Source: Saccoglossus kowalevskii (lineage: Eukaryota > Hemichordata > Enteropneusta > Harrimaniidae). Taken from it: a stretch of DNA of 24,877 nucleotides. Below, piece by piece: positions 1 through 8,639 of the stretch. Both the position numbers and the translations under genes were made by a program. A model generated the notes under the pieces. That model had not been told where the DNA came from. It saw only the letters and a list, made by a program, of their open reading frames with translations, and ran no database searches. The stretch is taken from the NCBI RefSeq assembly GCF_000003605.2, contig NW_003110478.1, positions 87,257 through 112,133 on the forward strand, written 5' to 3'. The first letter of the stretch is position 1. Each line of letters starts with the position of its first letter.

Positions 1-1000
1 ATTGTTCCAGATCAAAATACAGCGTTATGGTTAAACCGACTGTCCCTAGTGACAATTATTCTGGCTGTATATGGCGACACACTAGTGTATTTGGTCTCAA
101 TACAATTCAACTCTAATAAAAATGAGTATCTTTCACCATAAATGTGCGTGTAACTGATCATGTTCATCAATGGTAGGAAATGTTCCCCTGTTTATTACCT
201 TTTAGTTTTTTATAATTTGTTATTTTTTTAGGCGGTGGTGTGTCCAATTGTAATGTGCCCTCATTTTGCATCATTTTCTGAGCAGCGTTTTATCGGCTGA
301 AATGTAGCTGAGCCGTGAATTTTATTTGACGAGAATTTAACTGAAGAAGAATTTAACTGCTGTGGCGTCGTTAGTGTCGTTCAGGTGTCTGGCTGCGATT
401 ACGACAAAACGAATTCTTTTCTACGTACTTTGAATAATTCATTTAGTCTTATTCATAACCATCTTGTCGATCACGAGAAAACATACAAAATTAATGAAGC
501 TTCATAGCTGTAGATTTGCTATGCGTATTTTATTTAACTTGTCGATTGCTTGCGGAAATAACATTTGTCAAGAAAATCGCGGAATACATTGTGATATGTT
601 CGATACAGCGTGTAGATTAATTTCCCCGCAAGGACATCATGCTGGTGTATTTAGGCGTGCCGATATAATATCACGTGTTCATTTTGAACAAACAATTCAG
701 TATGATCAATTCAAAAATAGTTCAATGTAGAGTGAAGTCTTAATACGTCGATCGTTGGAAAGAGCTATTATATTGGTAACTATGACGACGCTAGGAAATC
801 GGTAATATTTTATCGCGTGTATATATTTCATAAATTATACATCTTTAATACGGCATTAACTGTTTTATTTGATGAGATCTGCAAAAAAGACATCGTCCGG
901 AAAAAAACAAATATTTGTTGTAGATTCATACCGGTGAAATAAACATGTTGTTATATTTATGGTCTTGTCAACAATTTCTTCTATTGTTTTTACACAACGT
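1..1000. other. Upstream spacer, no supported gene
   Basis: This is AT-rich sequence with no recognisable domain. An 88-codon open frame on the + strand (464-730) begins at a TTG; its first in-frame ATG is at 494. It has no family resemblance and no Kozak context of note, so I do not call it a gene. It could be an exon of something lying to the left, but no convincing splice signals bracket it. Confidence 0.5.
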
Positions 1001-1003
1001 ACC

Positions 1004-1013
1004 GCGCATGCGC
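1004..1013. promoter_or_regulatory. NRF1-type palindromic site
   Basis: GCGCATGCGC is a perfect palindrome matching the core NRF1 recognition sequence known from animal promoters. It lies about 30 bases upstream of a TATA-like box and 250 bases upstream of the coiled-coil gene's ATG. It sits in a small CpG-bearing patch within otherwise AT-rich DNA. A role in driving the downstream gene is inferred from position. Confidence 0.6.
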
Positions 1014-1042
1014 CGGGTTTAGCGAGCAACACTGTGGTGTAA

Positions 1043-1049
1043 TATATAG
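1043..1049 (+). promoter_or_regulatory. TATA-like box of the coiled-coil gene
   Basis: TATATAG is seen about 30 bases downstream of the NRF1 palindrome. A start site about 30 bases further on would fall near 1070-1076 and give a 5' leader of roughly 180 bases before the ATG at 1255. The start site itself is inferred. Confidence 0.45.
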
Positions 1050-1071
1050 AGGCACTAAACGACAGTTCGCC

Positions 1072-1104
1072 ATGGAGCTGCCTAGGATTATAATTGTTCA
1101 GTGA
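1072..1104 (+). other. Upstream ORF 1 (10 codons)
   Basis: An ATG followed by ten sense codons and TGA lies at or just after the predicted transcription start. If the start is upstream of 1072, this would be a short uORF in the leader of the coiled-coil gene. Its context (CGCCATGG, +4 G) is acceptable. Inference only. Confidence 0.3.
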
Positions 1105-1144
1105 TTTCTAGAAGATTGTTTTACATATATGTTCTTTTTAACAA

Positions 1145-1158
1145 TTTTTTCTCTCTAG
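1145..1158 (+). other. Possible 3' splice acceptor
   Basis: A pyrimidine-rich tract (TTTTTTCTCTCTAG) ends in AG exactly where the coiled-coil reading frame opens: the TAG at 1156-1158 is the in-frame stop. This is a good acceptor by eye. A short 5' leader intron is therefore possible, although no strong donor is visible between 1070 and 1140. Confidence 0.3.
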
Positions 1159-1168
1159 AACCTGAGTA

Positions 1169-1182
1169 ATTTCCATGGCGAC
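1169..1182 (+). promoter_or_regulatory. X-box-like (RFX) site
   Basis: ATTTCCATGGCGAC fits the degenerate X-box pattern RYYNYYATRRNRAC bound by RFX factors, which drive ciliary genes in animals. It lies 73 bases upstream of the ATG at 1255. About one match is expected by chance in a window of this size on both strands, so position is the main argument. Confidence 0.3.
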
Positions 1183-1213
1183 ACCAGTCATCAGCCACTA
1201 CTTATCGGAATAA
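1175..1213 (+). other. Upstream ORF 2 (12 codons)
   Basis: ATGGCG opens a 12-codon frame ending in TAA 41 bases before the main ATG. It has G at +4 but T at -3. It is in a different frame from the main gene. If the leader is transcribed as predicted, the main ATG would be the third AUG, which suggests uORF control or a later transcription start. Inference. Confidence 0.35.
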
Positions 1214-1254
1214 ATATTGTCTATAGATATGTGGTGATCAATATTGTGTCAAAC

Positions 1255-2013
1255 ATGACGAAACCACGATCTGAAAGCAAAACGGCGGTTATGAAGGATA
1301 TCAAGGATTGGGCTAGCTGTAACGAGGATGGTACCACCTTGATGATCGGTGCCCAGTTGAAGGACAACGTCACGGAACAGAGGATGCTGGAGTCTAAACT
1401 ATACGATCTGTCAAAGGAACGGTACAAATTCATAGTTCAAGTTCAGTTACAGAGGAAAGCATTTATAGACAAACAGCAGAGAAAAACGAGCGTGATGAAA
1501 GATCTACTGAAGGGAGTCGACGTATCCGTCCAGAGTAAATCTACTGGTGCAAAAATGAGCGATAAAGTAGTCGCATATAGAACTATTGTCGAACAGATCT
1601 ATCCTTCCAGGAGAAGGCATCGTCGTGTGAAAAGTGAAGAAGAGGATGAGTACAGCACCCACTCAAACGTCGAGCTCGTTGGCAATGAACTGTCGAGTCG
1701 AATTCCGTTGTACAAAACCGAGCCACATCCCCCTCTTCAGCTACCAACGCCCGACCTCACTTTAAGTTTTCCGAGGAGAGCGATGACTTCCTTACCTCCC
1801 ATTGGGACCAGGAGTGGGACCCATTTCACGCGGACAGCAATGTCGGATGGCACGAGATCTTCGTTGAGGCAGAGGGCCGTTCATGACCGAAGGTTTGTGA
1901 AACTTGAAACCACTTTATCTCCGATCTATAACTCCCCGTTAACCATGGACGTCAAGAATTATCTGCAACATATACTCAAACGGGAAGCATCGAACGGAAT
2001 TAAAATCAAGTAA
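1255..2013 (+). CDS. Coiled-coil protein of unknown function, 252 aa
   Basis: This is a single open frame from ATG 1255 (A at -3) to TAA 2013. The frame is closed upstream by TAG at 1156, and 1255 is the first ATG in it, so the start is well constrained. Residues about 38-78 are charged and heptad-like (TEQRMLESKLYDLSKERYKF), a probable helical coiled coil. A basic patch RRRHRRVK at about 119-126 is followed at once by SEEEDE, which could be a nuclear or microtubule-binding segment. The C-terminal half is Ser/Thr/Pro/Arg-rich and probably disordered, with a TSLPPIGTRSG segment near 178. There is no signal peptide or membrane segment. Base composition is richer in GC than the flanks, which supports real coding. 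I do not recognise the family. It could be a cytoskeletal or ciliary accessory protein, which the X-box-like site would fit, but that is inference. Confidence 0.75.
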   Translation: MTKPRSESKTAVMKDIKDWASCNEDGTTLMIGAQLKDNVTEQRMLESKLYDLSKERYKFIVQVQLQRKAFIDKQQRKTSVMKDLLKGVDVSVQSKSTGAKMSDKVVAYRTIVEQIYPSRRRHRRVKSEEEDEYSTHSNVELVGNELSSRIPLYKTEPHPPLQLPTPDLTLSFPRRAMTSLPPIGTRSGTHFTRTAMSDGTRSSLRQRAVHDRRFVKLETTLSPIYNSPLTMDVKNYLQHILKREASNGIKIK

Positions 2014-2737
2014 ATTCCACATATTACAGTGACATCAGCAGCATTGTTCACAATTGTTGTCGCATTGTTTACCAAACGTACCATATATGGTGCTGTTTCC
2101 ATACGTGTAGTATGAACATCGTAAGACTTTACCCCATGCGTGTCCATTCAGTACCACAAATAGGGCGTAATTGTCAGAAAATGCGGCAGCTACGACCTCT
2201 TTAACTATGTTCTACATGAGCTGGTGGTACGTCGACGACGTTCATTCCATGTTAATTCCAATAAGCAATGTATATATAGGCCGCCCGTGAAGTCTCTGAA
2301 TCGGAGTCGATGTTTGCGCGGTACATCTCAATCTCAATGTTAGTAAAACGATAACACACTATATCATAACTGTTATTTTTGTTAAAATGTTAAATTCGTG
2401 AATGTTAAGTAAAGTTCAATTTTCGTTACTTGTGTGTACGTACTATATGCATAAATATACTTTCTGCTTTGTATACATCATTTACTTCCATATAGAGTTC
2501 TGTACAACAATGGATTAACTCCTGAATGTGAGCTCGGATGTCACATTAGCTTATCTTTGTTTGTTAGACCGAGACAAGGCCAATGGCACAAACCAATATT
2601 AAACTCGTACCAGAGTTTCAAAAATACTTATTTTGTTTCCGATAATTAGAAAAGGGGGTAAAAATAAAATGAAATGTAATCATAATGATATGTTGAAAAG
2701 TGTTATTTTACTTTTATAACTTTTTAAGTATGTGACA
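2014..2737. other. 3' flank of the coiled-coil gene
   Basis: The region is non-coding and AT-rich. The first clear AATAAA downstream of the stop is at 2663-2668. A 62-codon antisense frame overlapping the gene end has no support. I see nothing else here. Confidence 0.5.
2663..2668 (+). terminator. Candidate polyadenylation signal
   Basis: AATAAA lies about 650 bases after the stop of the coiled-coil gene. It is the nearest canonical signal on that strand, so it is the likeliest transcript end. The downstream U-rich stretch (TTATTTTACTTTTATAACTT) is compatible. Confidence 0.4.
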
Positions 2738-2814
2738 ATGTAATGTAATGTAATGTAATGTAATGTAATATAATGTGATGTAATGTAATGTGATTATATG
2801 TGATGTAATGTCAT
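2738..2814 (+). repeat. (TAATG)n microsatellite
   Basis: About fifteen pentanucleotide units of TAATG run in tandem. They are perfect at the left end and degrade to TGATG, TAATA and TTATATG variants at the right. Simple repeat with no coding content. Confidence 0.9.
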
Positions 2815-3512
2815 GACTATTCAAAATTAAAAAAATGTATCCAAACAAATATTTACGTTTTCAATTATTTTCCGCAGTCCGAGATAAAAAAAAATTGATT
2901 CAGCCATCGCAAAATGGAATAAAGTCTGAAATTAATCGTGTTTTAGTATATATATATATCAATGAAGAATCCGAATAACTGGCTCAACATACGGTTATTT
3001 CAGATGCCAGTAAAATCAGGAACTACTCGTGCTACATACCGCCCTCAATATTGTCTAAAATTGATCATGTAATACATTTCACACGACAACATGCAAACTA
3101 CACTCAATGTATATATAAACAGATAATTGCGCCCATGATGTGTTTATATTATACACAAAAAAACTGAATTGCGGTGTGTGTTTTTTATTTTCTATAAGTA
3201 TTGTTTGCAAATGCGTGTTTATGTTTCAATTTGACAAAATAAACATCTTTCGTTTTAAAAAAAAAGTGTAGCAAAAATAACAATATTTAAGCTGCAAATG
3301 AGTGTGTTAGTTTCAGGTCTGAGACAATAAAATATTGCCAATCACTGCCAAAGACTAGATATTCAGATCTGCTCCTCTCTGAAATACGTGACAGAGCGTA
3401 GCAGGCACCGCATACGATAATGACTAGTTTATAACAATCGATTACCAATATCCGGTCATCTTCCACTGGAATGTGTAATCAGAATTAACATATCACAATG
3501 TTGACAACTTGG

Positions 3513-3520
3513 TGACGTCA
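3513..3520. promoter_or_regulatory. CRE palindrome
   Basis: TGACGTCA is the perfect CREB/ATF recognition palindrome. There is no gene close by, so its function is unknown and chance occurrence is plausible. Confidence 0.25.
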
Positions 3521-3842
3521 ATGAGCAATTAGTTGAACTAATGAGTTTGTTTGTGATTTACCAAATGTTATGACATGGACTTAAGAATCATGATATGTGA
3601 TTTATTTAAGATGATGATTTAAGTATGTACGTTACCAATCCTTCAACACAAATAAAATAAGTTATGAATTAGTGTAACTCCGTACTCGAAGCACATATAA
3701 CTGAATATGTCCGATATTTTAAATGGTGAGAATGCGAATTTCAACGGATTGTGTTTGAATACTGCATAAAATATTTAAATAAATAACACTCACGCATATA
3801 ATTATGTTTTTATATATTTAAATACAAATATATAATATGTTA

Positions 3843-3854
3843 TAGAGGGCGCTA
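3843..3854 (+). promoter_or_regulatory. CTCF-core-like motif
   Basis: TAGAGGGCGCTA matches the central part of the bilaterian CTCF consensus (YAGRGGGCGCYR). Related GAGGGCGC cores lie at 3959 (same strand) and 8815 (opposite strand), on either side of the large minisatellite. Function is inferred. Confidence 0.3.
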
Positions 3855-3958
3855 CTCTCTGACTGTAAGTAGATAACGAGATATAAATGTACACACTTCA
3901 TAAGCTACCGAATAAGAGTATATTGCCTGAAACGTCAGGTTATATCAACATGATGAAA

Positions 3959-4370
3959 GAGGGCGCAATAGACATCTAATGGCAACATTGAGAAGTACGC
4001 TACGAAATCATTCACTACAGGGCTCATACCACTAATTGAATTTCCATAGACGACAATGTTAACATATGACGAGATTGCTATATGAAAATGATGAAGAAAG
4101 TTGAAAACATGGCTCAAAAATGGGAAATCAATATGCCAGTAATCAACCATATGAAAAAAACTAACATGTTGGCCAGCTCAAACTCTTGCAAATCTCAGGT
4201 AAACAAGACACACCTACTGTATTTAGATTGCACCAAGAGAAATCACTGGAAAAACACCAAGATTAGAACATCCAAATACACACAGAATAAACCCACAGGT
4301 ACACAGCCGCAAAGTAGTAAACAAAAGACCACATGTTGGTCTCACCTCTGACCCAGGTGATTACGCCCTC
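3959..4370. repeat. Possible MITE or repeat bounded by inverted GAGGGCGYAAT
   Basis: GAGGGCGCAAT (3959-3969) faces ATTACGCCCTC (4360-4370), a one-mismatch 11-bp inverted pair 412 bp apart end to end. A third copy, ATTGCGCCCTC, lies at 8815-8825. The arrangement could be the termini of a short non-autonomous element. I see no clear target-site duplication. An 89-codon Lys/Asn-rich frame at 4082-4351 inside it has no recognisable domain and is probably fortuitous. Confidence 0.3.
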
Positions 4371-4805
4371 AAACAGGGAGCACCTGAGAAAAAAATATTT
4401 AATAAATGTCATTGGTTCTTGCTAGGCATTGGTTAATTAGTGGCATGAGACCTACTGTACCGTTGTCTGTGCCTTGAATGCCCATGATGTATACACGTCA
4501 GTCATAACTACTACAATGTAATGCAACATGGCTTAGTATTATTGCACGTCTCGTATGTTTGCTCCCAATACAACACTGAGAGCATTGTCACTTGGCAAGA
4601 GTCATTGTGTCACTGGGGTAAGTAGCCATTGTGTCACTGGGGTAAGTAGTCATTGTGTCACCAAGGTAAATATCCATTGTGTCACTGGGGTAGGTAGTCA
4701 TTGGGTCACTGGGGTAAGTAGTCATTGTGTCACTGGGGTAAGTAGTCATTGTATCACTGGGGTAAGTAGCCACTGTGTCACTGGGGTAAGTAGTCATTGT
4801 GTCAC

Positions 4806-5572
4806 CTAGGTAAATATCCATTGTGTCACTGGGGTAGGTAGTCATTGGGTCACTGGGGTAAAGTAGTCATTGTGTCACTGGGGTAAGTAGTCATTGTATC
4901 ACTGGGATAAATAGTCATTGAGTCACTGGGGTAAGAAATCATTGTGTCACTGCGGTAAGTACCATGATGTCACTGAGATGAGTAGTCATTGCATCACTGA
5001 GATAAGTAGTCATTGTGACACTAGGGTAAGTAGTCATTGTGTCACTAGGGTAAGTAGTAATTGTGTCACTGGGGTAAGTAGCCATTGTGTCACTGGGGTA
5101 AGTAGCCATTGTGTCACTAGGGCAAGTAGTCATTGCGTCACCAGGGTAAGTGGTTATTGCGTCACTGGGGTAAGTAGTCATTGTGTCACCTAGGTAAATA
5201 TCCATTGTGTCACTGGGGTAGGTAGTCATTGGGTCACTGGGGTAAGTAGTCATTGTGTCACTGGGGTAAGTAGTCATTGTATCACTGGGATAAGTAGTCA
5301 TTGAGTCACTGGGGTAAGAAATCATTGTGTCACTGCGGTAAGTACCATGATGTCACTGAGATGAGTAGTCATTGCATCACTGAGATAAGTAGTCATTGTG
5401 ACACTAGGGTAAGTAGTCATTGTGTCACTAGGGTAAGTAGTAATTGTGTCACTGGGGTAAGTAGCCATTGTGTCACTGGGGTAAGTAGCCATTGTGTCAC
5501 TAGGGCAAGTAGTCATTGCGTCACCAGGGTAAGTGGTTATTGCGTCACTGGGGTAAGTAGTCATTGTGTCAC
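4806..5572. repeat. Higher-order duplication of about 384 bp inside the minisatellite
   Basis: The block starting with the marker CACCTAGGTAAATATCC at about 4803 recurs at about 5187, 384 bp later, and the two copies are nearly identical. The offset drops to 383 after the extra A in the first copy at 4861. A shorter sister of the same marker (CACCAAGGTAAATATCC) lies 144 bp, six units, before the first. Confidence 0.85.
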
Positions 5573-6199
5573 TAGGGTAAGTAGTCATTGCGCCACTGGG
5601 GTAAGTAGTCATTGCGTCACTAGGGTAAGTAGCCATTGTGCCACTGGGGTATGTAGACATTATGTCACTATGGTAAGTAGTCATTGTGTCACTAGGGCAA
5701 GTAGTCATTGCGTCACTAGGGCAAGTAATCATTGTGTCACTAGGACAAGTATTCATTGCGTCACTAGGGTAAGTAGCCATTGCGTCACTAGGGTAAGTAG
5801 CCATTGTGCCACTGGGGTAAGTAGCCATTGTGTCACTAGGGCAAGTAGTCATTGCGTCACTAGGGCAAGTAGTCATTGTGTCACCAGGGTAAGTAGTCAT
5901 TGTGTCACTGGGGTACGAAATCATTGTGTCACTGCGGTAAGTACCCGTGATGTCACTGAGATGAGTAGTCATTGCATCACTGAGATAAGTAGTCATTGTG
6001 TCACTAGGGTAAGTAGTCATTGTGTCACTAGGGTATGTAGTCACTGTGTCACTGGGGTAAGTAGTCACTGTGTCACTGGGGCAAGTAGTCATTGTGTTAA
6101 TAGGGTAAGTAGTCATTGCGTCACTAGGGTAAGTAGTCATTGCGTCACCGGGGTAAGTAGTCATTGCGCCACTAGGGTAAGTAGTCATTGCGTCACTAG

Positions 6200-7810
6200 G
6201 GTAAGTAGTCATTGTGTCACTAGGGCAAGTAGTCATTGTGTCACTAGGGCAAGTAGTCATTGTGTCACTAGGGCAAGGAGTCATTGCGTCACTAGGGTAA
6301 GTAGCCATTGTGTCACTGGGGTAAGTAGCCATTGTGTCACTAGGGTAAGTAGCCATTGTGTCACTAGGGTAAGTAGCCATTCTGTCACTGGGGTAAGTAG
6401 CCATTGTGTCACTAGGGTAAGTAGCCATTGTGTCACTGGGATAAGTAATCATTGTGTCACTAGGGTAAGTAGTCATTGCGTCACTAGGGTAAGTAGCCAT
6501 TGTGTCACTAGGGCAAGTAGTCATTGCGTCACTAGGTTAAGTAGTAATTGTGTCACTGGGGTAAGTAGCCATTGTGTCACTGGGGTAAGTAGCCATTGTG
6601 TCACTAGGGCAAATAGTCATTGTGTCACCAAGGTAAATAGCCATTGTGTCACTGGGGAAGGTAGTCATTAGGTCACTGGGGTAAGTAGTCATTGTGTCAC
6701 TAGGGCAAGTAATCATTGTGTAACTGGGGTAAGTAGCCATTGCGTCACTAGGGTAAGTAGCCATTGTGTCACTAGGGCAAGTAGTCACTGCGTCACTAGG
6801 GTAAGTAGTCATTGTGTCACTGGGGCAAGTAGTCATTGCGTCACTAGGGTAAGTAGTCATTGCGTCACTGGGGTAAGTAGTCATTGCGCCACTAGGGTAA
6901 GTAGTCATTGCGTCACTAGGGTAAGTAATCATTGCGTCACTAGGGTAAGTAGCCATTGTGTCACTGGGGTAAGTAGTCACTGTGTCACTGGGGCAAGTAG
7001 TCATTGTGTTACTAGGGCAAGTAGTCATTGCGTCACTGGGGTAAGTAGTCATTACGTCACTGGGGTAAGTAGTCATTGCGCCACTAGGGTAAGTAGTCAT
7101 TGCGTCACTAGGGTAAGTAGTCATTGTGTCACTAGGGTAAGTAGCCATTGTGTCACTGGGTTAAGTAGACATTGTGCCACTATGGTAAGTAGTCATTGTG
7201 TCACTAGGGCAAGTAGTCATTGTGTCACTAGGGCAAGTAGTCATTGTGTCACTAGGGCAAGGAGTCATTGCGTCACTAGGGTAAGTAGCCACTGTGTCAC
7301 TGGGGTAAGTAGCCATTGTGTCACTAGGGTAAGTAGCCATTGTGTCACTAGGGTAAATAGCCATTCTGTCACTGGGGTAAGTAGCCATTGTGTCACTAGG
7401 GTAAGTAGCCATTGTGTCACTGGGATAAGTAATCTTTGTGTCACCAGGGTAAGTAGTCATTGCGTCACTAGGGTAAGTAGCCATTGTGTCACTAGGGCAA
7501 GTAGTCATTGCGTCACTAGGTTAAGTAGTAATTGTGTCACTGGGGTAAGTAGCCATTGTGTCACTGGGGTAAGTAGCCATTGTGTCACTAGGGCAAATAG
7601 TCACTGTGTCACCAAGGTAAATAGCCATTGTGTCACTGGGGTAGGTAGTCATTAGGTCACTGGGGTAAGTAGTCATTGTGTCACTAGGGCAAGTAATCAT
7701 TGTGTAACTGGGGTAAGTAGCCATTGCGTCACTAGGGTAAGTAGCCATTGTGTCACTAGGGCAAGTAGTCACTGCGTCACTAGGGTAAGTAGTCATTGTG
7801 TCACTGGGGT
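6200..7810. repeat. Higher-order duplication with 984-bp period
   Basis: Marker units recur exactly 984 bp (41 units) apart: the GGCAAGGAGTC unit at about 6273 and 7257, and the GTAGTCATTAGGTCAC unit at 6661 and 7645. The similar stretch covers about 6200-6826 and 7184-7810 and differs at only a handful of bases, which implies recent duplication by unequal exchange. Confidence 0.85.
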
Positions 7811-8233
7811 AAGTATTTATTGTGTCACTAGGGTAATTAGTCATTGTGTCACCGAGATAAGTAGTTATTGTGTCACTGGGATAATTAGTAATTGTGTCAC
7901 TGGGGTAAGTGTTTAGTGTGTCACTGGGATAAGTAGTCATTGTGTCACTGGAATAAGTAGTCATTGTGTCACTGGGGTATCTATTTATTGTGTCACTAGG
8001 GTAATTAGTCATTGTGTCGCTGGGATAAGTAGTCATTGTGTCACTAGGGTAAGTATTCATTTTGTCACTGGGGCAAGTAGTCATTGCGTCACTAGGGTAA
8101 GTATTCATTGCGTCACTAGGGTAAGTAGTCATTGTGTCAATGGGGTAGGTATTTATTGTGTCACTGTGGTAAGTATTTATTGTGTCACTTTGGTAAGTAG
8201 TCATTGTTTCACTGGGATAAGTAGTCGTTGTGT

Positions 8234-8626
8234 TAACATATACATAGATACAGGTTCCTTCAAATTAATGTATTCGTAGAACAGGTTCCTTCAAATTAAC
8301 ATGTTCATGGAAAAGGTTCTTTCAAATTAACATATTCATAGAACAGGTTCCTTCAAATTAACATATTCATAGAAATAGGATTTTTCAAATGAACATATTC
8401 ATAGAAAAAAGGTTCTTTCAAATTAACATATTCATAGAACAGGTTCCTTCAAATTAACATATTCATAGAACAGGTTCCTTCAAATTAACATATTCATAGA
8501 ACAGGTTCCTTCAAATTAACATATTCATAGAACAGGTTCCTTCAAATTAACATATTCATAGAACAGGTTCCTTCAAATTAACATATTCATAGAACAGGTT
8601 TCTTCAAATTAACATATTCATAGGAA
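8234..8626. repeat. 31-bp minisatellite, about 12.5 units
   Basis: Tandem units of 31 bp contain CAGGTTCCTTCAAATTAACA followed by TATTCATAGAA. The central units are identical, while the left and right ones carry small changes. It directly abuts the 24-bp array with no spacer, and the junction unit mixes both (TTGTGTTAACATATACATAG). It is not a multiple of three, so it has no coding potential. Confidence 0.95.
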
Positions 8627-8639
8627 CAGAATCCATACA

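Larger units (their letters stand above)
2815..3958. other. Spacer with scattered motifs
   Basis: AT-rich non-coding DNA. It holds a perfect CRE palindrome TGACGTCA (3513-3520) and an AATAAA (3238-3243) followed 13 bases later by nine A (3257-3265), which looks like the 3' end of a transcript or a retroposed copy. It also holds a CTCF-core-like TAGAGGGCGCTA (3843-3854). No open frame here is convincing. Confidence 0.5.
4582..8233. repeat. 24-bp minisatellite, about 150 units
   Basis: A tandem array of a 24-bp unit whose core reads GGTAAGTAGTCATTGTGTCA, followed by CTRG. Units differ mainly by four transitions: AGT/AGC, TG/CG, CTAG/CTGG and GGTAAG/GGCAAG. Length is held at 24 with few exceptions: an extra A near 4861 makes a 25-mer, and 23-mers occur near 4965 and 5347. 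Because 24 is a multiple of three, one frame stays open on each strand for up to 456 codons (+, repeating SHCVTGVS or SHCVTRVS) and 400 codons (-, repeating MTTYPSDT). I read these as by-products of the repeat. The + frame starts only at TTG, no signal peptide or flanking coding sequence is seen, and stops and indels break both frames. Right-hand units (after about 7805) are more divergent. Higher-order duplications are listed separately. Confidence 0.97.

Noticed and set aside
464-730. 88-codon frame as a gene
   Set aside because: Starts at TTG, no domain, composition like spacer DNA.
5322-6524. 400-codon - strand MTTYPSDT frame as an adhesive or mucin-like protein
   Set aside because: No signal peptide, no unique ends, and breaks by repeated stop variants; kept only as a finding to test.
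5301-6671. 456-codon + strand frame in the minisatellite as a gene
   Set aside because: It starts at TTG, consists only of the 24-bp repeat, has no unique sequence and is mirrored by an equally long frame on the other strand.
4600-8230. Telomere-like TAGGGT in many array units
   Set aside because: The unit is 24 bp and only coincidentally contains the hexamer; there is no TTAGGG tandem run.
4582-8626. CRISPR-like array
   Set aside because: Units are contiguous tandem repeats with no unique spacers, and the DNA is eukaryotic.
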